Shown here: one piece after another, positions 9,276-18,185 of the stretch
How positions within the stretch are numbered: position 1 is the first letter of the stretch
Layout: every line of letters begins with the position of its first letter
NCBI GenBank assembly: GCA_001767455.1
Contig: MELC01000086.1
Span: 1 to 64,000, forward strand
Direction of reading: 5' to 3'
Source: Acidobacteria bacterium RIFCSPLOWO2_12_FULL_66_21
GTDB lineage: Bacteria > Acidobacteriota > Vicinamibacteria > Vicinamibacterales > 2-12-FULL-66-21
DNA: 64,000 nt
Notes under the pieces: model-generated
Told to the model about the DNA's origin: nothing
Database searches by the model: none
What the model saw: only the letters and a program-made list of their open reading frames with translations
Made by a program: the position numbers and the translations under genes

Positions 9276-10283
9276 ATGTTCCACCGTTTGACGACACTCG
9301 TGGCCGATGTTCGGTCCCGTGCGAACGCGTCGGTCGCGATCGACAGGGCGCTGCGGGATCCGCGCCTGCTGCTTCGGTACATCCGGCGTACTGGCTCGTC
9401 GGCGTGGATACGCGCGGTCTTTGACACCCGCCGGGAATACGAGCAACTCGCGAGTGAGGTCCGCGAATCGGGATTGATCGAGGAGCTTCAGCGCGGGCTC
9501 GGTGACGCCTTCGCCGGTCTTTCGGGCTCGACCGTGCGCGGCGCGGGCTACGTGGACGGAGCGATGAAGATCGGCCACGTGCTCGCGCTCTATGCTGTGG
9601 TGCGCAAGAGGCGCCCGGCCGTTGTACTGGAAACAGGCGTGTGCAACGGCTTTTCGACGGCGATTTTGCTGGAGGGCCTTCGTCGCAATGACACAGGTCA
9701 CCTGTATTCGGTCGATCTGCCGGAGGTCGCGGGCGACATCGATGGAGGCCGGCAGTTCTGGTCCGGCAAGGGAGGAGCGGTCGTTCCGCCGGACCGGCCG
9801 AGCGGATGGCTGGTGCCAGAACAACTGCAGGATCGCTGGACGCTTTGCCTGGGGCGCTCCACTGCTGTGCTACCGGGGCTGGTCAATCGGCTGGGCCAGA
9901 TCGATCTGTTCATTCACGACAGCGAGCACTCACTCGAGAATCAGATGTTCGAGTTCCGCCTCGCGTGGCAGCATCTGTGCCCTGGAGGACTGCTCGCCGC
10001 ATCCGACATCAATTGCAGCCCGGCATTCCTCCAGTTCTGCGAAGAGATTCGAGACGCCGGGCACGTGTACTTCGTTGATGACGGGCTGGCTTTCATGGTC
10101 AAGGGGCACGAAGCGCGGCCTCACACCGCACGGACCAACCGTGGCAACACCTTTGCCGCGAGTTTCTGGTGGCAGCTCCTGTTCCTGCTGTGGGTCGGTG
10201 TGGTGAGCGCGCTGTATTATCGCCAGTTTAGTGACCTGGTGCTTGCCCGTTTTCCAGCAGTGCGAAGCTGGTGGCCGTGGTAG
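9276..10283 (+). CDS. Methyltransf_24-type protein with C-terminal membrane segment
   Basis: A 335-residue protein from ATG 9276 (GTG 9270 is also possible). The N-terminal 100 residues are helical and unassigned. The central domain has VVLETGVCNGFSTAILLEG (motif I) and IDLFIHDSEHSLENQ, the same IxDxxH pattern as the gene before it, then LCPGGLLAASDI. The last 35 residues contain a strong hydrophobic stretch (WWQLLFLLWVGVVSALYY), predicting a C-terminal membrane anchor with the catalytic domain in the cytoplasm. The gene end overlaps the start of the next gene, an integral membrane protein, by 13 bases, so the two may act together at the membrane. Confidence 0.75.
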   Translation: MFHRLTTLVADVRSRANASVAIDRALRDPRLLLRYIRRTGSSAWIRAVFDTRREYEQLASEVRESGLIEELQRGLGDAFAGLSGSTVRGAGYVDGAMKIGHVLALYAVVRKRRPAVVLETGVCNGFSTAILLEGLRRNDTGHLYSVDLPEVAGDIDGGRQFWSGKGGAVVPPDRPSGWLVPEQLQDRWTLCLGRSTAVLPGLVNRLGQIDLFIHDSEHSLENQMFEFRLAWQHLCPGGLLAASDINCSPAFLQFCEEIRDAGHVYFVDDGLAFMVKGHEARPHTARTNRGNTFAASFWWQLLFLLWVGVVSALYYRQFSDLVLARFPAVRSWWPW

Positions 10284-12232
10284 CGATTGCCAACTCCGTC
10301 CTCACGTTCGGGCTGGTCATCGTGCATGCTGCCTTCGGGTGGCAATGCCTGCGGCGATTCAGATGGCCGGCAGAGCGGTGGCTGGACTCAGCGTTGTGCA
10401 GTGTGGCCTTCGCCTTCGGCCTTTCGGCCTTGTTGATGTTCTCGTTGGGTATTGTCGGTTGGCTGCGGCCGGTGGTGGTGTGGGCGCTGGTTTCCGTCAT
10501 GGGCGTGGCCGCGGGTCGGGCAGGTTGGCGCGGAGCGTTGGGCTCGATGCGGCAGTTCTGGCGAGCGCTAAGCGGCGGGGCGGCGCGCGGGGCCGGCCTG
10601 GCCTGGCTGGTCCTTCTGACGGGGGTTCTTCTTCTGAGCCTCCTGACGGTCTCCGCCCCTCTCACCGGCTCCGACGCTCTGTCGTATCACTTCATGGTGC
10701 CCAGGTTGTATGAGGACGCGGGACGGGTCTTTCCCGTTTTCTGGCACGTCAACTCGTTCTTCAGCATCGGCACGGGACACGGACTGATCCTGCTAGGGAC
10801 CATGCTCGGTGATGCCAGTACTGGGCTGCGCCTCTGCCACCTCGGCGGCGTGTTGTCCACTCTGGCAACGTACGCGCTTGCCCGGAGGTTCATGCCGGCG
10901 AACTGGGCGTTGCTTACCGCCGCGCTTCTGCTGGTGGCGCCCATGACCTTCTGGCAGATGAGTGTCGCTGGTGCCCCGGACATGTGGACCACGCTTTACA
11001 CCGTGCTGGCCGTCCTCACGTTGCTGAACTGGTCTGACCGTCGCGACGAGGGCTCGTTAGGCCTTTGCGGCTTTTTCGCCGGTCTCGCGGCGAGCAGCAA
11101 GTACACCGGGTGGGCGGTCCCGCTGCTGGTGTTGCCCTTCGTGATTTTTTTTGGCCCCCGTTCCGCGAAAGGACTCGGAAAAGCACTCCTCCTTTTCGCA
11201 TTGCCGGTGCTCGTGGCGGGATCCTGGCGTCACGTGCTCAATTATGTATGGACGGGCGATCCCGTATTTCCGTTTCTAGCGCGGCTGCTCGCAGTCGAAA
11301 ACTTCAACACGTTCACATACGAGAAGATGTTGACCGGCACGCGAGCGCCTGGCTTTACCCTGACGCCCTGGAGATTCGTGACGTATCCTTTCCTGCTGAC
11401 GCTGGAAGGCCGGACGGTGGGTGTCGGCCACTATTTCGGCCCGATCATCCTGTCACTTGCCCCGATCGCCCTCGTAAGCTCGTTAACGGCCAGGCTACGC
11501 ATCGTCCTGCTGCTATGCCTTGGTTTCTTTGTCACGAACTGGCTGACGAGCCAGGTCGGCCGATTTCTGCTGCCGGTGTTTCCGCTCGCACTCGTGTTGA
11601 GCGTGCACGCACTGTGGTGGCTCACATGCAGACCCGGCCTGAGAATCGCCCGGACCGCTGCCTGGACTGCAGTCGGTGCGTTCTTGTGCTTTGGTGTCGC
11701 TGCCAGCGCCCTGTACGCGAGGGATTTCTTGCCGGTAGTCGTGGGTACAGAAAGCCGAGAGGCGTTCCTGAGGCGGATGGCACCGGACTACGAAATCGCG
11801 GAGTACGTGAACGAAGCAATCGCGGGCCAGCCTGGCAAGGTCATGGTCTTTTTCCGGCATACCTACTATCTGACTGTTCCCTTCGTCCATGGTGATCCGC
11901 GGATCTCGTGGATCATGACCCTGGAAAGAACCAAGACTGCGGACTCACTGCACCAGCTACTTCAAGAGCTCGACGTTCGATGGGTGGTCGAGACCGGTCC
12001 CTACCCCTTCTGGCTCGAATCTTCATTTCGGGAACTGAAGCGACGGGGCCTGCTCACCGAAGGGCCATCCACCGACGTCGAGAATTTCAGTGGTAACCGG
12101 ATTTACGGGCGCCGTGGCCCGGTGAGGGTCGTGATCCTGCGCGTCGAGCCGCGGATGTCTTATGGCGCAGGCGCTGAACATCGAATACCCACCCCTGTCG
12201 GAACGAGCGCGGTGACGGAGGAAGATCGGTGA
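10271..12232 (+). CDS. GT39/PMT-like integral membrane glycosyltransferase
   Basis: Polytopic membrane protein of 653 residues with about ten hydrophobic helices and a soluble C-terminal domain of roughly 150 residues. Layout and motifs such as SDALSYHFMVPRLY after the first helices and FWQMSVAGAPDMW resemble dolichyl-phosphate-mannose/ArnT-like GT-C enzymes, which use lipid-linked sugars on the periplasmic side. The acidic residue of SDALSYH sits in the first large loop, where GT-C enzymes keep their catalytic Asp or Glu. GTG start overlapping the previous gene. GT-C assignment is from architecture; no single motif proves it. Confidence 0.65.
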   Translation: MAVVAIANSVLTFGLVIVHAAFGWQCLRRFRWPAERWLDSALCSVAFAFGLSALLMFSLGIVGWLRPVVVWALVSVMGVAAGRAGWRGALGSMRQFWRALSGGAARGAGLAWLVLLTGVLLLSLLTVSAPLTGSDALSYHFMVPRLYEDAGRVFPVFWHVNSFFSIGTGHGLILLGTMLGDASTGLRLCHLGGVLSTLATYALARRFMPANWALLTAALLLVAPMTFWQMSVAGAPDMWTTLYTVLAVLTLLNWSDRRDEGSLGLCGFFAGLAASSKYTGWAVPLLVLPFVIFFGPRSAKGLGKALLLFALPVLVAGSWRHVLNYVWTGDPVFPFLARLLAVENFNTFTYEKMLTGTRAPGFTLTPWRFVTYPFLLTLEGRTVGVGHYFGPIILSLAPIALVSSLTARLRIVLLLCLGFFVTNWLTSQVGRFLLPVFPLALVLSVHALWWLTCRPGLRIARTAAWTAVGAFLCFGVAASALYARDFLPVVVGTESREAFLRRMAPDYEIAEYVNEAIAGQPGKVMVFFRHTYYLTVPFVHGDPRISWIMTLERTKTADSLHQLLQELDVRWVVETGPYPFWLESSFRELKRRGLLTEGPSTDVENFSGNRIYGRRGPVRVVILRVEPRMSYGAGAEHRIPTPVGTSAVTEEDR

Positions 12233-13728
12233 ATCCGATGCCCGCGCGAGAGCCGAACGACCCCGATTGGGTCCGATCGATACGGCGCGGCCGGCCCCCC
12301 AGCAGCATGGAGGAGTACCTGCGGGGATGGGAGGCCTTTTTCGACGCCTATGCGGCGGAGGTCGGTCAGTGGCATCGTCGCAACGAGGGTTACCACCAGG
12401 CGATTGCGACCGTCGCTGGATTCTTCGTTCCGCCGCAGAGCCGTGTGCTCGAGCTCGGCTGCGGAACCGGCGACCTGCTGGCGGCGTTGCGTCCGTCGTA
12501 TGGTGTCGGTGTGGATATCTCGGGGGAGATGGTGCGGCTTATGGCCGAGCGGCATCCCCATCTCAAGGGCGTGAAGATGCCGGCAGAGCACGTCGAGTTG
12601 CCTGGAGAGAAGTTCGATTACATTGTCATGTCCGATCTCATCGGTTACTTGTACGATATTCGCCTCGTGTTCGAGCGACTCCGTCCGGTATGCCGCCCGG
12701 GCACTCGCATCGTCCTGGGCTGGTACAGTCGGCTGTGGCAACCGGTTCTCGTATTGGCTGAACATCTTGGTCTGAAGTATCCGCAGCCACTCCTGAACTG
12801 GACCACGGCGCAGGATGTATCCAACCTCCTGTACCTCGCTGGGTTTGAGGTGGTCCGCTATCGCGGCCATATACTGCTGCCCAAGCGCATGCCGTGGCTC
12901 ACCACTCTGGCGAACCGCTACCTGGCCCATCTCCCCGGCTTCCGATGGTTGTGTCTCACGAACTGGATTGTCGCACGACCTGTGGGCTTGCCCGCCGACT
13001 CCGGAGCGCCGCGCGTGTCCGTGATCTGCCCGTGCCGGAATGAAGCGGGCAATATACGGTCTGTCGCGCAACGGCTCCCAGCCATGGGCGCCCATCGTGA
13101 ACTCATCTTCGTCGAAGGCCATTCGACTGACGAGACGCTGGACGAGTGCCGCCGCGCGGCCGCAGCGCGGCCGGACGGCGAGATCAAGGTCCTGACTCAG
13201 ACCGGTACGGGGAAAGCAGACGCTGTGCGCCTCGGATTCTCGCATGCCAGCGGCGACGTCCTGATGATTCTCGATGCCGATCTGAGCGTTGCGCCGGAAG
13301 ACCTTCCGCAATTCTACGGTGCGCTCGTGTCCAGAAAGGGTGAGTTCATCAACGGTTCGCGCCTCGTCTACGCCCTGGATTCGCACGCGATGCGGTTTTT
13401 CAATCTTCTCGGAAACAAGACGTTTGCTTTCGTTCTGAGTTCGCTACTGGGCCAGCCCCTGAAAGATACGCTGTGCGGGACCAAGGTCCTCTGGCGGGAG
13501 GATTACGAGAGGATCGCCGCGGGTCGATCGTACTTCGGCGACTTCGACCCGTTCGGGGATTTCGACCTGCTTTTCGGCGCGGCGAAACTCAATCTCAAGA
13601 TCATGGAAGTCGCCGTACGTTATCGGCAACGCACGTACGGCAAGACAAACATCAGTCGCTTTGCGCACGGATGGTTGTTGCTCCGGATGTCGACCCGGGC
13701 GGTGAGGACCTTGTTCTTCATTGGCTAA
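12229..13728 (+). CDS. Bifunctional methyltransferase-glycosyltransferase family 2 fusion
   Basis: Two enzymes in one 499-residue chain. Residues about 40-230 form a SAM methyltransferase with SRVLELGCGTGDLLAAL and VGVDISGEMV. Residues about 258-480 form a GT-A (GT2) glycosyltransferase: RVSVICPCRNEAGNI at its start, LIFVEGHSTDETLDE, and DVLMILDADLSVAPEDL with the DxD-type metal site. KMK-like membrane segments are absent, though the C-terminus (LLLRMSTRAVRTLFFIG) is hydrophobic. GT2 sequence resembles dolichyl-phosphate-sugar synthases, so it may charge a polyprenyl phosphate used by the GT-C protein upstream. GTG start in a GTGA overlap. Confidence 0.85.
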   Translation: MNPMPAREPNDPDWVRSIRRGRPPSSMEEYLRGWEAFFDAYAAEVGQWHRRNEGYHQAIATVAGFFVPPQSRVLELGCGTGDLLAALRPSYGVGVDISGEMVRLMAERHPHLKGVKMPAEHVELPGEKFDYIVMSDLIGYLYDIRLVFERLRPVCRPGTRIVLGWYSRLWQPVLVLAEHLGLKYPQPLLNWTTAQDVSNLLYLAGFEVVRYRGHILLPKRMPWLTTLANRYLAHLPGFRWLCLTNWIVARPVGLPADSGAPRVSVICPCRNEAGNIRSVAQRLPAMGAHRELIFVEGHSTDETLDECRRAAAARPDGEIKVLTQTGTGKADAVRLGFSHASGDVLMILDADLSVAPEDLPQFYGALVSRKGEFINGSRLVYALDSHAMRFFNLLGNKTFAFVLSSLLGQPLKDTLCGTKVLWREDYERIAAGRSYFGDFDPFGDFDLLFGAAKLNLKIMEVAVRYRQRTYGKTNISRFAHGWLLLRMSTRAVRTLFFIG

Positions 13729-14467
13729 ACCAGTTGTTCCAGCGCTGAGTGGGTTAGAGCGAATGGCGCGCCACCGCGCGATCTGGGCGGGCCGGCCCGA
13801 GTTACGCTGGGTGTATCACGGCTGGTTTCAAGAACTCCTCAAGCATGTGGCGGGGCGGCGGCCTGTCGTGGAGGTTGGCGGCGGACCGGGGTTCTTCAAG
13901 GAATACCATCCGCAGCTGATCTCTACCGATGTTACAGGGGCTCCATGGCTGGACGTGGCTTGCGACGCTTGTGCGCTCCCGTTCCCCTCGGAGAGCATAG
14001 GCGCGCTCGTGATGGTGGACGTCCTCCATCATCTAGCCCGGCCGCTCGATTTTCTCGACGAGGCAGCACGAGTGCTCCGGCCCGGGGGTCGGCTGGCGGT
14101 CATCGAACCATGGCTGACGCCCTTGTCGTATCTCATATACCGGTTCTTGCACCATGAACGCTGTGAGGCACTGATGGATCTCGCCTCCCCATTTGGCCTG
14201 GCTCAAAAGGACGCGTGGGATGGGAATGCGGCGATTCCTTTTCGGCTCGTACAACATGTCAGTGCGAATCAATCGCCAGAATCGCTGCGCATTGCCGTGT
14301 TGCGTGTGTTTATGGCCGTTCCATACCTCTTCAGTTTCGGATTCAAGTGTTCTAGGCGCCTTCCCATCGCGTGGGTGCACGCGGGGGGTACGTTGGAACA
14401 GTTAGCCCGACCGCTGGTGCGCTGGACCGCAACGCGCGCGCTGGTGGTATGGGAGAAGAGCGCCTGA
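13721..14467 (+). CDS. Class I SAM-dependent methyltransferase
   Basis: Methyltransf_11-like protein of 248 residues. RRPVVEVGGGPGFFKEY is a modified motif I (E-V-G-G-G-P-G) and ALVMVDVLHHLARPLDFLDEAARVLRPGGRLAVIEPW is the downstream core. The called start is TTG 13721, which overlaps the fusion gene by eight bases; ATG 13763 is an alternative that removes 14 residues. It ends in the same stretch in which the next membrane protein begins. Likely role is methylation of a sugar or lipid-linked intermediate; substrate unknown. Confidence 0.8.
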   Translation: MAKPVVPALSGLERMARHRAIWAGRPELRWVYHGWFQELLKHVAGRRPVVEVGGGPGFFKEYHPQLISTDVTGAPWLDVACDACALPFPSESIGALVMVDVLHHLARPLDFLDEAARVLRPGGRLAVIEPWLTPLSYLIYRFLHHERCEALMDLASPFGLAQKDAWDGNAAIPFRLVQHVSANQSPESLRIAVLRVFMAVPYLFSFGFKCSRRLPIAWVHAGGTLEQLARPLVRWTATRALVVWEKSA

Positions 14468-16014
14468 GACACGCATCGGATGGGCGTGCGGCGGTGACTC
14501 CGAAGCCGACACAGTACCCTGTTCAGCGGCGTTTCGGCCTTTGGGGCCTTTGGGCGGGTCTCTTGGGTGGCCTCTTGTTGCTCTCGCCGCTGGCCGGCCT
14601 TATCCTGGCGATGGTGTTCTGGTGCACGGGAGCAGTATGGCGAAGAGACGAACTCCCGGTGCTGCCTTTTTGCCTGGGCTTCCAGTCGCTTTGCGTTGGC
14701 AGCAGTTTTATCTACCAGCAGGTTGTCGGTAGATACCCCAGGGGTGACGCACTCGGACTCTCTAGCGACCTGGAGCAAGCCGTTTTCTTGTCTGCCGTCG
14801 GGCTGCTGGTAGTGACCATCGGCGTGCGGACTGGAATCGATGCGATGAGCGCTACGCTCCCGCGGCGAAAGCACTCTGGCCTCCCCGAGTACGATATCGG
14901 CCGCCTGTTCTGGCTGGTGGTAGCCGTGTACTGGATTAACTGGGCTGTTGAGATCAGACCGATAGCCATCCTCTACGACCTTTCACAGGTGATCTACAAC
15001 ATTCTGGCGTTCAGAATGGTGCTGCTCTGCCTGTTGCTTGTGAGTATCCTCCAACAAGAGCGCGGATACCGTTATGGAGCCGCGGCCCTGATTCTCGTAT
15101 GCGTGCCGACCGTTATCTCGCCGATGTCTAATTTCAAAGAGATTCCTTTCCTGGTGATGATCGTGCTCGCTGGTCAGTGGCGGCCGTGGTCGGAATCCCG
15201 GGCAGAGCGTCGTCGTAGCTACCACCGTATGTGTCAAGCGGCCGCTCTCGTCGCGGTGCTTTTCTTCACGGGGGTCGTCTGGGTAGGCGGTATGAAAACC
15301 GTCTGGCGTTCGTCTTTGGCAGACGGCTCCGTTAGTGGCTCGCCGATGGAAAAGGTCGTTGCGTTTGGCTCGACCCTGGTCAGCACAGCGCCTCGGGTCA
15401 GTATGGCCGCGGGCGTGGAGCAGCTTACCGCAAGAGTATCGGCAGGCTTGGATTACTTTTCCATCGTGCTGGAGCGCGTACCGGCGATCGTGCCGCATGC
15501 GAACGGCAGCATGACGCTCCGAGCGCTGCGCCATATCGCACAGCCAAGGTTTCTGTTTCCTGACAAGGAAAATCTCGTGTCGTCGTCTTGGCTGATTCGC
15601 GAGTACGTGGGGATCCAGGCGGCTGGCGATGAATCCGGAACATCCGTGGGTTTAGGGTACATTCCAGAGTTCTATATCGAGTACGGGGTGCCGGGTATGT
15701 TCCTGGCTCTTTTTCTATATGGCGCGCTGATTGGCGGTTTGTACATCGGCCTCCGCCAAGTCGCGCCGTCCCAGGCATTGTTCGTCAGTGCCGCGGCCGT
15801 GATGTTTCCACAGCACTTCGCCAACTACGAGAGTGAATTCGCCAAACTGCTCGGCGGGGTCTTGCAGACGTTTCTGGTATTTGCTGTCCTTCTTTTTGTG
15901 TCTCGCGGATGGTTTCAACGGCGATTCTCCTCTCCTGCCACGATCGGAATGCCACAGCGCCGGCGGGGTATTGTAACCGCGCCTGCGCACGGAGCCCGAC
16001 GGAGGCACGCATGA
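14449..16014 (+). CDS. Polytopic membrane protein, Wzy/O-antigen polymerase-like
   Basis: A 521-residue hydrophobic protein with about ten predicted membrane helices and one large extracytoplasmic loop, the layout of O-antigen/exopolysaccharide polymerases. The start taken is ATG 14449, which overlaps the methyltransferase end by 19 bases; the frame is open from 14371 but the upstream part is not hydrophobic. The loop near residues 330-430 and the GYIPEFYIEYGVPGMFLALFLYG region near the C-terminus resemble Wzy-like proteins, where a short Gly-Pro motif precedes the last helices. Function is inferred from topology and operon position. A flippase (Wzx) was not seen in the window. Confidence 0.55.
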   Translation: MGEERLRHASDGRAAVTPKPTQYPVQRRFGLWGLWAGLLGGLLLLSPLAGLILAMVFWCTGAVWRRDELPVLPFCLGFQSLCVGSSFIYQQVVGRYPRGDALGLSSDLEQAVFLSAVGLLVVTIGVRTGIDAMSATLPRRKHSGLPEYDIGRLFWLVVAVYWINWAVEIRPIAILYDLSQVIYNILAFRMVLLCLLLVSILQQERGYRYGAAALILVCVPTVISPMSNFKEIPFLVMIVLAGQWRPWSESRAERRRSYHRMCQAAALVAVLFFTGVVWVGGMKTVWRSSLADGSVSGSPMEKVVAFGSTLVSTAPRVSMAAGVEQLTARVSAGLDYFSIVLERVPAIVPHANGSMTLRALRHIAQPRFLFPDKENLVSSSWLIREYVGIQAAGDESGTSVGLGYIPEFYIEYGVPGMFLALFLYGALIGGLYIGLRQVAPSQALFVSAAAVMFPQHFANYESEFAKLLGGVLQTFLVFAVLLFVSRGWFQRRFSSPATIGMPQRRRGIVTAPAHGARRRHA

Positions 16015-16107
16015 CGGGGGTACTGGAGACCGGTGCGCCTGCGGTGGATCCGATTGGGACCGTTCCAGCCGGGTGAGAGACCTCTTCGCAGATCGCGGAA
16101 GCCGATC

Positions 16108-17292
16108 GTGAACGTCCTCCACGTTATCCCGGCGGTGGCCGAGCGATATGGCGGGCCGAGCCGGGCCGTGTTCGGCATGTGCAGGGCACTGGCCGACATT
16201 GGGGTCAAGGCAGAAATCGCGACCACAGACGCGGATGGAGAGGGACGGCTGGCGGTTCCCGTGGGCGAACCGACGGAGTACCGGGGCGTTCCGGTCGTCT
16301 TCTTTCGGCGCCAGTTCAGCGAATCCCTCAAGTACTCACGTACGCTGCACCTATGGTTGTTTGGACACGTGCACCGCTTCGACGTCGTGCACATCCATGC
16401 CGTCTACTCCCACGCACCACTTGCGGCTGCTGCCGCTGCACGGTTCCGAGGGGTACCTTATATCGTCCGTCCGCTCGGATCGCTGTCACATTGGGCACTG
16501 CGACACAAGCCTTTCCGCAAGCGCATTGCCTGGCACCTCGGTGCGGGCCGGATGCTCGCCGGCGCCAGCGCCATCCACTGCACGAGCGCCGCGGAGGCGC
16601 GCGACCTGCAAACGCTGGGTCTGACGAACAAGACGTTGGTCATTCCACTGGGGGTGGCGGCGCCGGATGCGCAGGTGGCTTCGGAAACGGAAAACGAGTT
16701 GCCCGCGTGCGACGGAGCGCGAGGGCAACTCTATGTGCTGGCTTTGGGCCGGATTCACCCGAAGAAGGCCTTGGACGTGCTGATCCGGGCTTTCGCGCAG
16801 ACCGTGAAGAAGAGCACGAAGCTCGATGGCTGGCGACTGGTCATTGCCGGGGCAGGCGAGCCCGAGTATGTGTCCCACCTTGAACAGTTGGCGGGATCGT
16901 GCCAGTGTGCTGACCGAGTCCGGTTTACAGGCTGGATCAGCGGAGCACACCGGGAGTCGGCGCTGCGGGGAGCCGCGGTACTGGCCATGCCTTCACATCA
17001 GGAGAATTTCGGGTTTGCCGCGTTCGAGGCCATGGCCCGCGGCGTTCCGGTGGTGGTGGGCGCGGCTACGGATTTTGCTGCGGAGATTGTGGCTGCCGAC
17101 GCAGGATGGGCCGCCGAACCGGACGAGCAGCGGTTCGGGGCCGTGCTCGCGGAGGCGATGCAGCACGAATCGGAGCGGGTGCGGCGCGGCGCAGCGGGTC
17201 GCCGGCTGGTTCAGCAGCACTTCACGTGGGAACACGTCGCGCGACAGATGGAAGCAGCGTACGCTCGCATCGTGACGGACGGCCGGCTGTGA
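16108..17292 (+). CDS. Glycosyltransferase family 4
   Basis: GT-B glycosyltransferase, 394 residues from GTG 16108, which has a good GGAAG six bases upstream. An earlier GTG at 16033, also with GGAG nearby, would add 25 Arg-rich residues; family proteins normally begin at NVLHVIPAVAERYGGPSRAV, which supports the shorter form. HVVHIHAVYSH-like text in the acceptor domain is followed by YIVRPLGSLSHWALR. The donor domain has LALGRIHPKKALDVLI and SHQENFGFAAFEAMARGVPVVV, with the E-x7-E pair. Its stop overlaps the next start (GTGA). Donor sugar unknown. Confidence 0.87.
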   Translation: MNVLHVIPAVAERYGGPSRAVFGMCRALADIGVKAEIATTDADGEGRLAVPVGEPTEYRGVPVVFFRRQFSESLKYSRTLHLWLFGHVHRFDVVHIHAVYSHAPLAAAAAARFRGVPYIVRPLGSLSHWALRHKPFRKRIAWHLGAGRMLAGASAIHCTSAAEARDLQTLGLTNKTLVIPLGVAAPDAQVASETENELPACDGARGQLYVLALGRIHPKKALDVLIRAFAQTVKKSTKLDGWRLVIAGAGEPEYVSHLEQLAGSCQCADRVRFTGWISGAHRESALRGAAVLAMPSHQENFGFAAFEAMARGVPVVVGAATDFAAEIVAADAGWAAEPDEQRFGAVLAEAMQHESERVRRGAAGRRLVQQHFTWEHVARQMEAAYARIVTDGRL

Positions 17293-18185
17293 ACCTGCAG
17301 GGCCGGGTGCCCGTGACCGCGCTGGTGCTGACCTTCAATGAGGAGCTCAACCTGCCGGCATGTTTGGACAGCCTGCGTGGTTGGGTGGACCGAATTGTGG
17401 TGGTGGACTCCGGCAGCAACGACGGAACCGTCCGAATCGCGGAGGCCTACGGAGCGTGTGTACTACGTCATCCTTTCCATACGCACAACACCCAGTGGCG
17501 CTGGGCGATAGAGAACCTGCCCGAAGGGGCCTCTGACTGGATCCTTGGCCTCGACGCGGACCAGCGCGTGACCGCCGAATTGGCGGCCGAGATCCGTCAG
17601 GCGCTTGGGACTGCCCGCGGGACGCCTGATGGCGTAGCCGGCTACTACATCAACCGGCGGCAGATCTTCCGCGGCCGTTGGATCCGATACGGGGGCTACT
17701 ATCCCAAATACCTGCTCAAGTTGTTCCGGAGAGATGGCGTCTCGTTCGATGAGAACGAACTGGTGGATCATCACTTCTACGTGCGAGGCCGGACTCAGCT
17801 GCTGAAGCACGACCTGATCGAGGCGAACCACAAAGAGGACGACCTGGCCTTCTGGATCGCCAAGCACTGCCGCTACGCGCGCTTGATGGCGCAGGAAGAG
17901 CATCTGCGGCGCAGCGCCCGCAGCGAGGGGGCCGCAGGGATCCGTCCGAACCTGATGGGCAGTCCCGATCACAGAAGGCTCTGGCGGAAGCGTGTCTGGG
18001 CGCACATGCCCCTCTATGTGCGACCGTGGCTCTACTTCTCGTACCGTTACTTCATCAGGCTCGGCTTCCTGGACGGTCGCGAGGGATTCGTGTTTCACCT
18101 CTTTCAGGCCTGCTGGTTCAGGCTGATGGTGGATGTGTACTTGGACGACCTGCGGCGCGCTGGTCCCCAATCAGGCAACCTCTGA
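17289..18185 (+). CDS. Glycosyltransferase family 2
   Basis: GT-A fold inverting glycosyltransferase of 298 residues. The GTG at 17289 overlaps the upstream TGA; an open frame back to 17106 lies inside the previous gene and is not used. VTALVLTFNEELNLPACL and VVVDSGSNDGTVRIA are the nucleotide-binding strand and loop; WILGLDADQRVT carries the DxD metal motif. The central GYYINRRQIFRGRWIRYGGYYP stretch and LLKHDLIEANHKE resemble WaaE/KdtX-like GT2 proteins that extend lipopolysaccharide core or capsule. TGATG joins it to the carbamoyltransferase gene. Confidence 0.85.
   Translation: MNLQGRVPVTALVLTFNEELNLPACLDSLRGWVDRIVVVDSGSNDGTVRIAEAYGACVLRHPFHTHNTQWRWAIENLPEGASDWILGLDADQRVTAELAAEIRQALGTARGTPDGVAGYYINRRQIFRGRWIRYGGYYPKYLLKLFRRDGVSFDENELVDHHFYVRGRTQLLKHDLIEANHKEDDLAFWIAKHCRYARLMAQEEHLRRSARSEGAAGIRPNLMGSPDHRRLWRKRVWAHMPLYVRPWLYFSYRYFIRLGFLDGREGFVFHLFQACWFRLMVDVYLDDLRRAGPQSGNL

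Noticed and set aside
16011-16076. Small ORF with ATGA overlap after the Wzy-like gene
   Set aside because: Only 21 codons, no ribosome-binding site of note and no similarity; the GT4 start explains the region.
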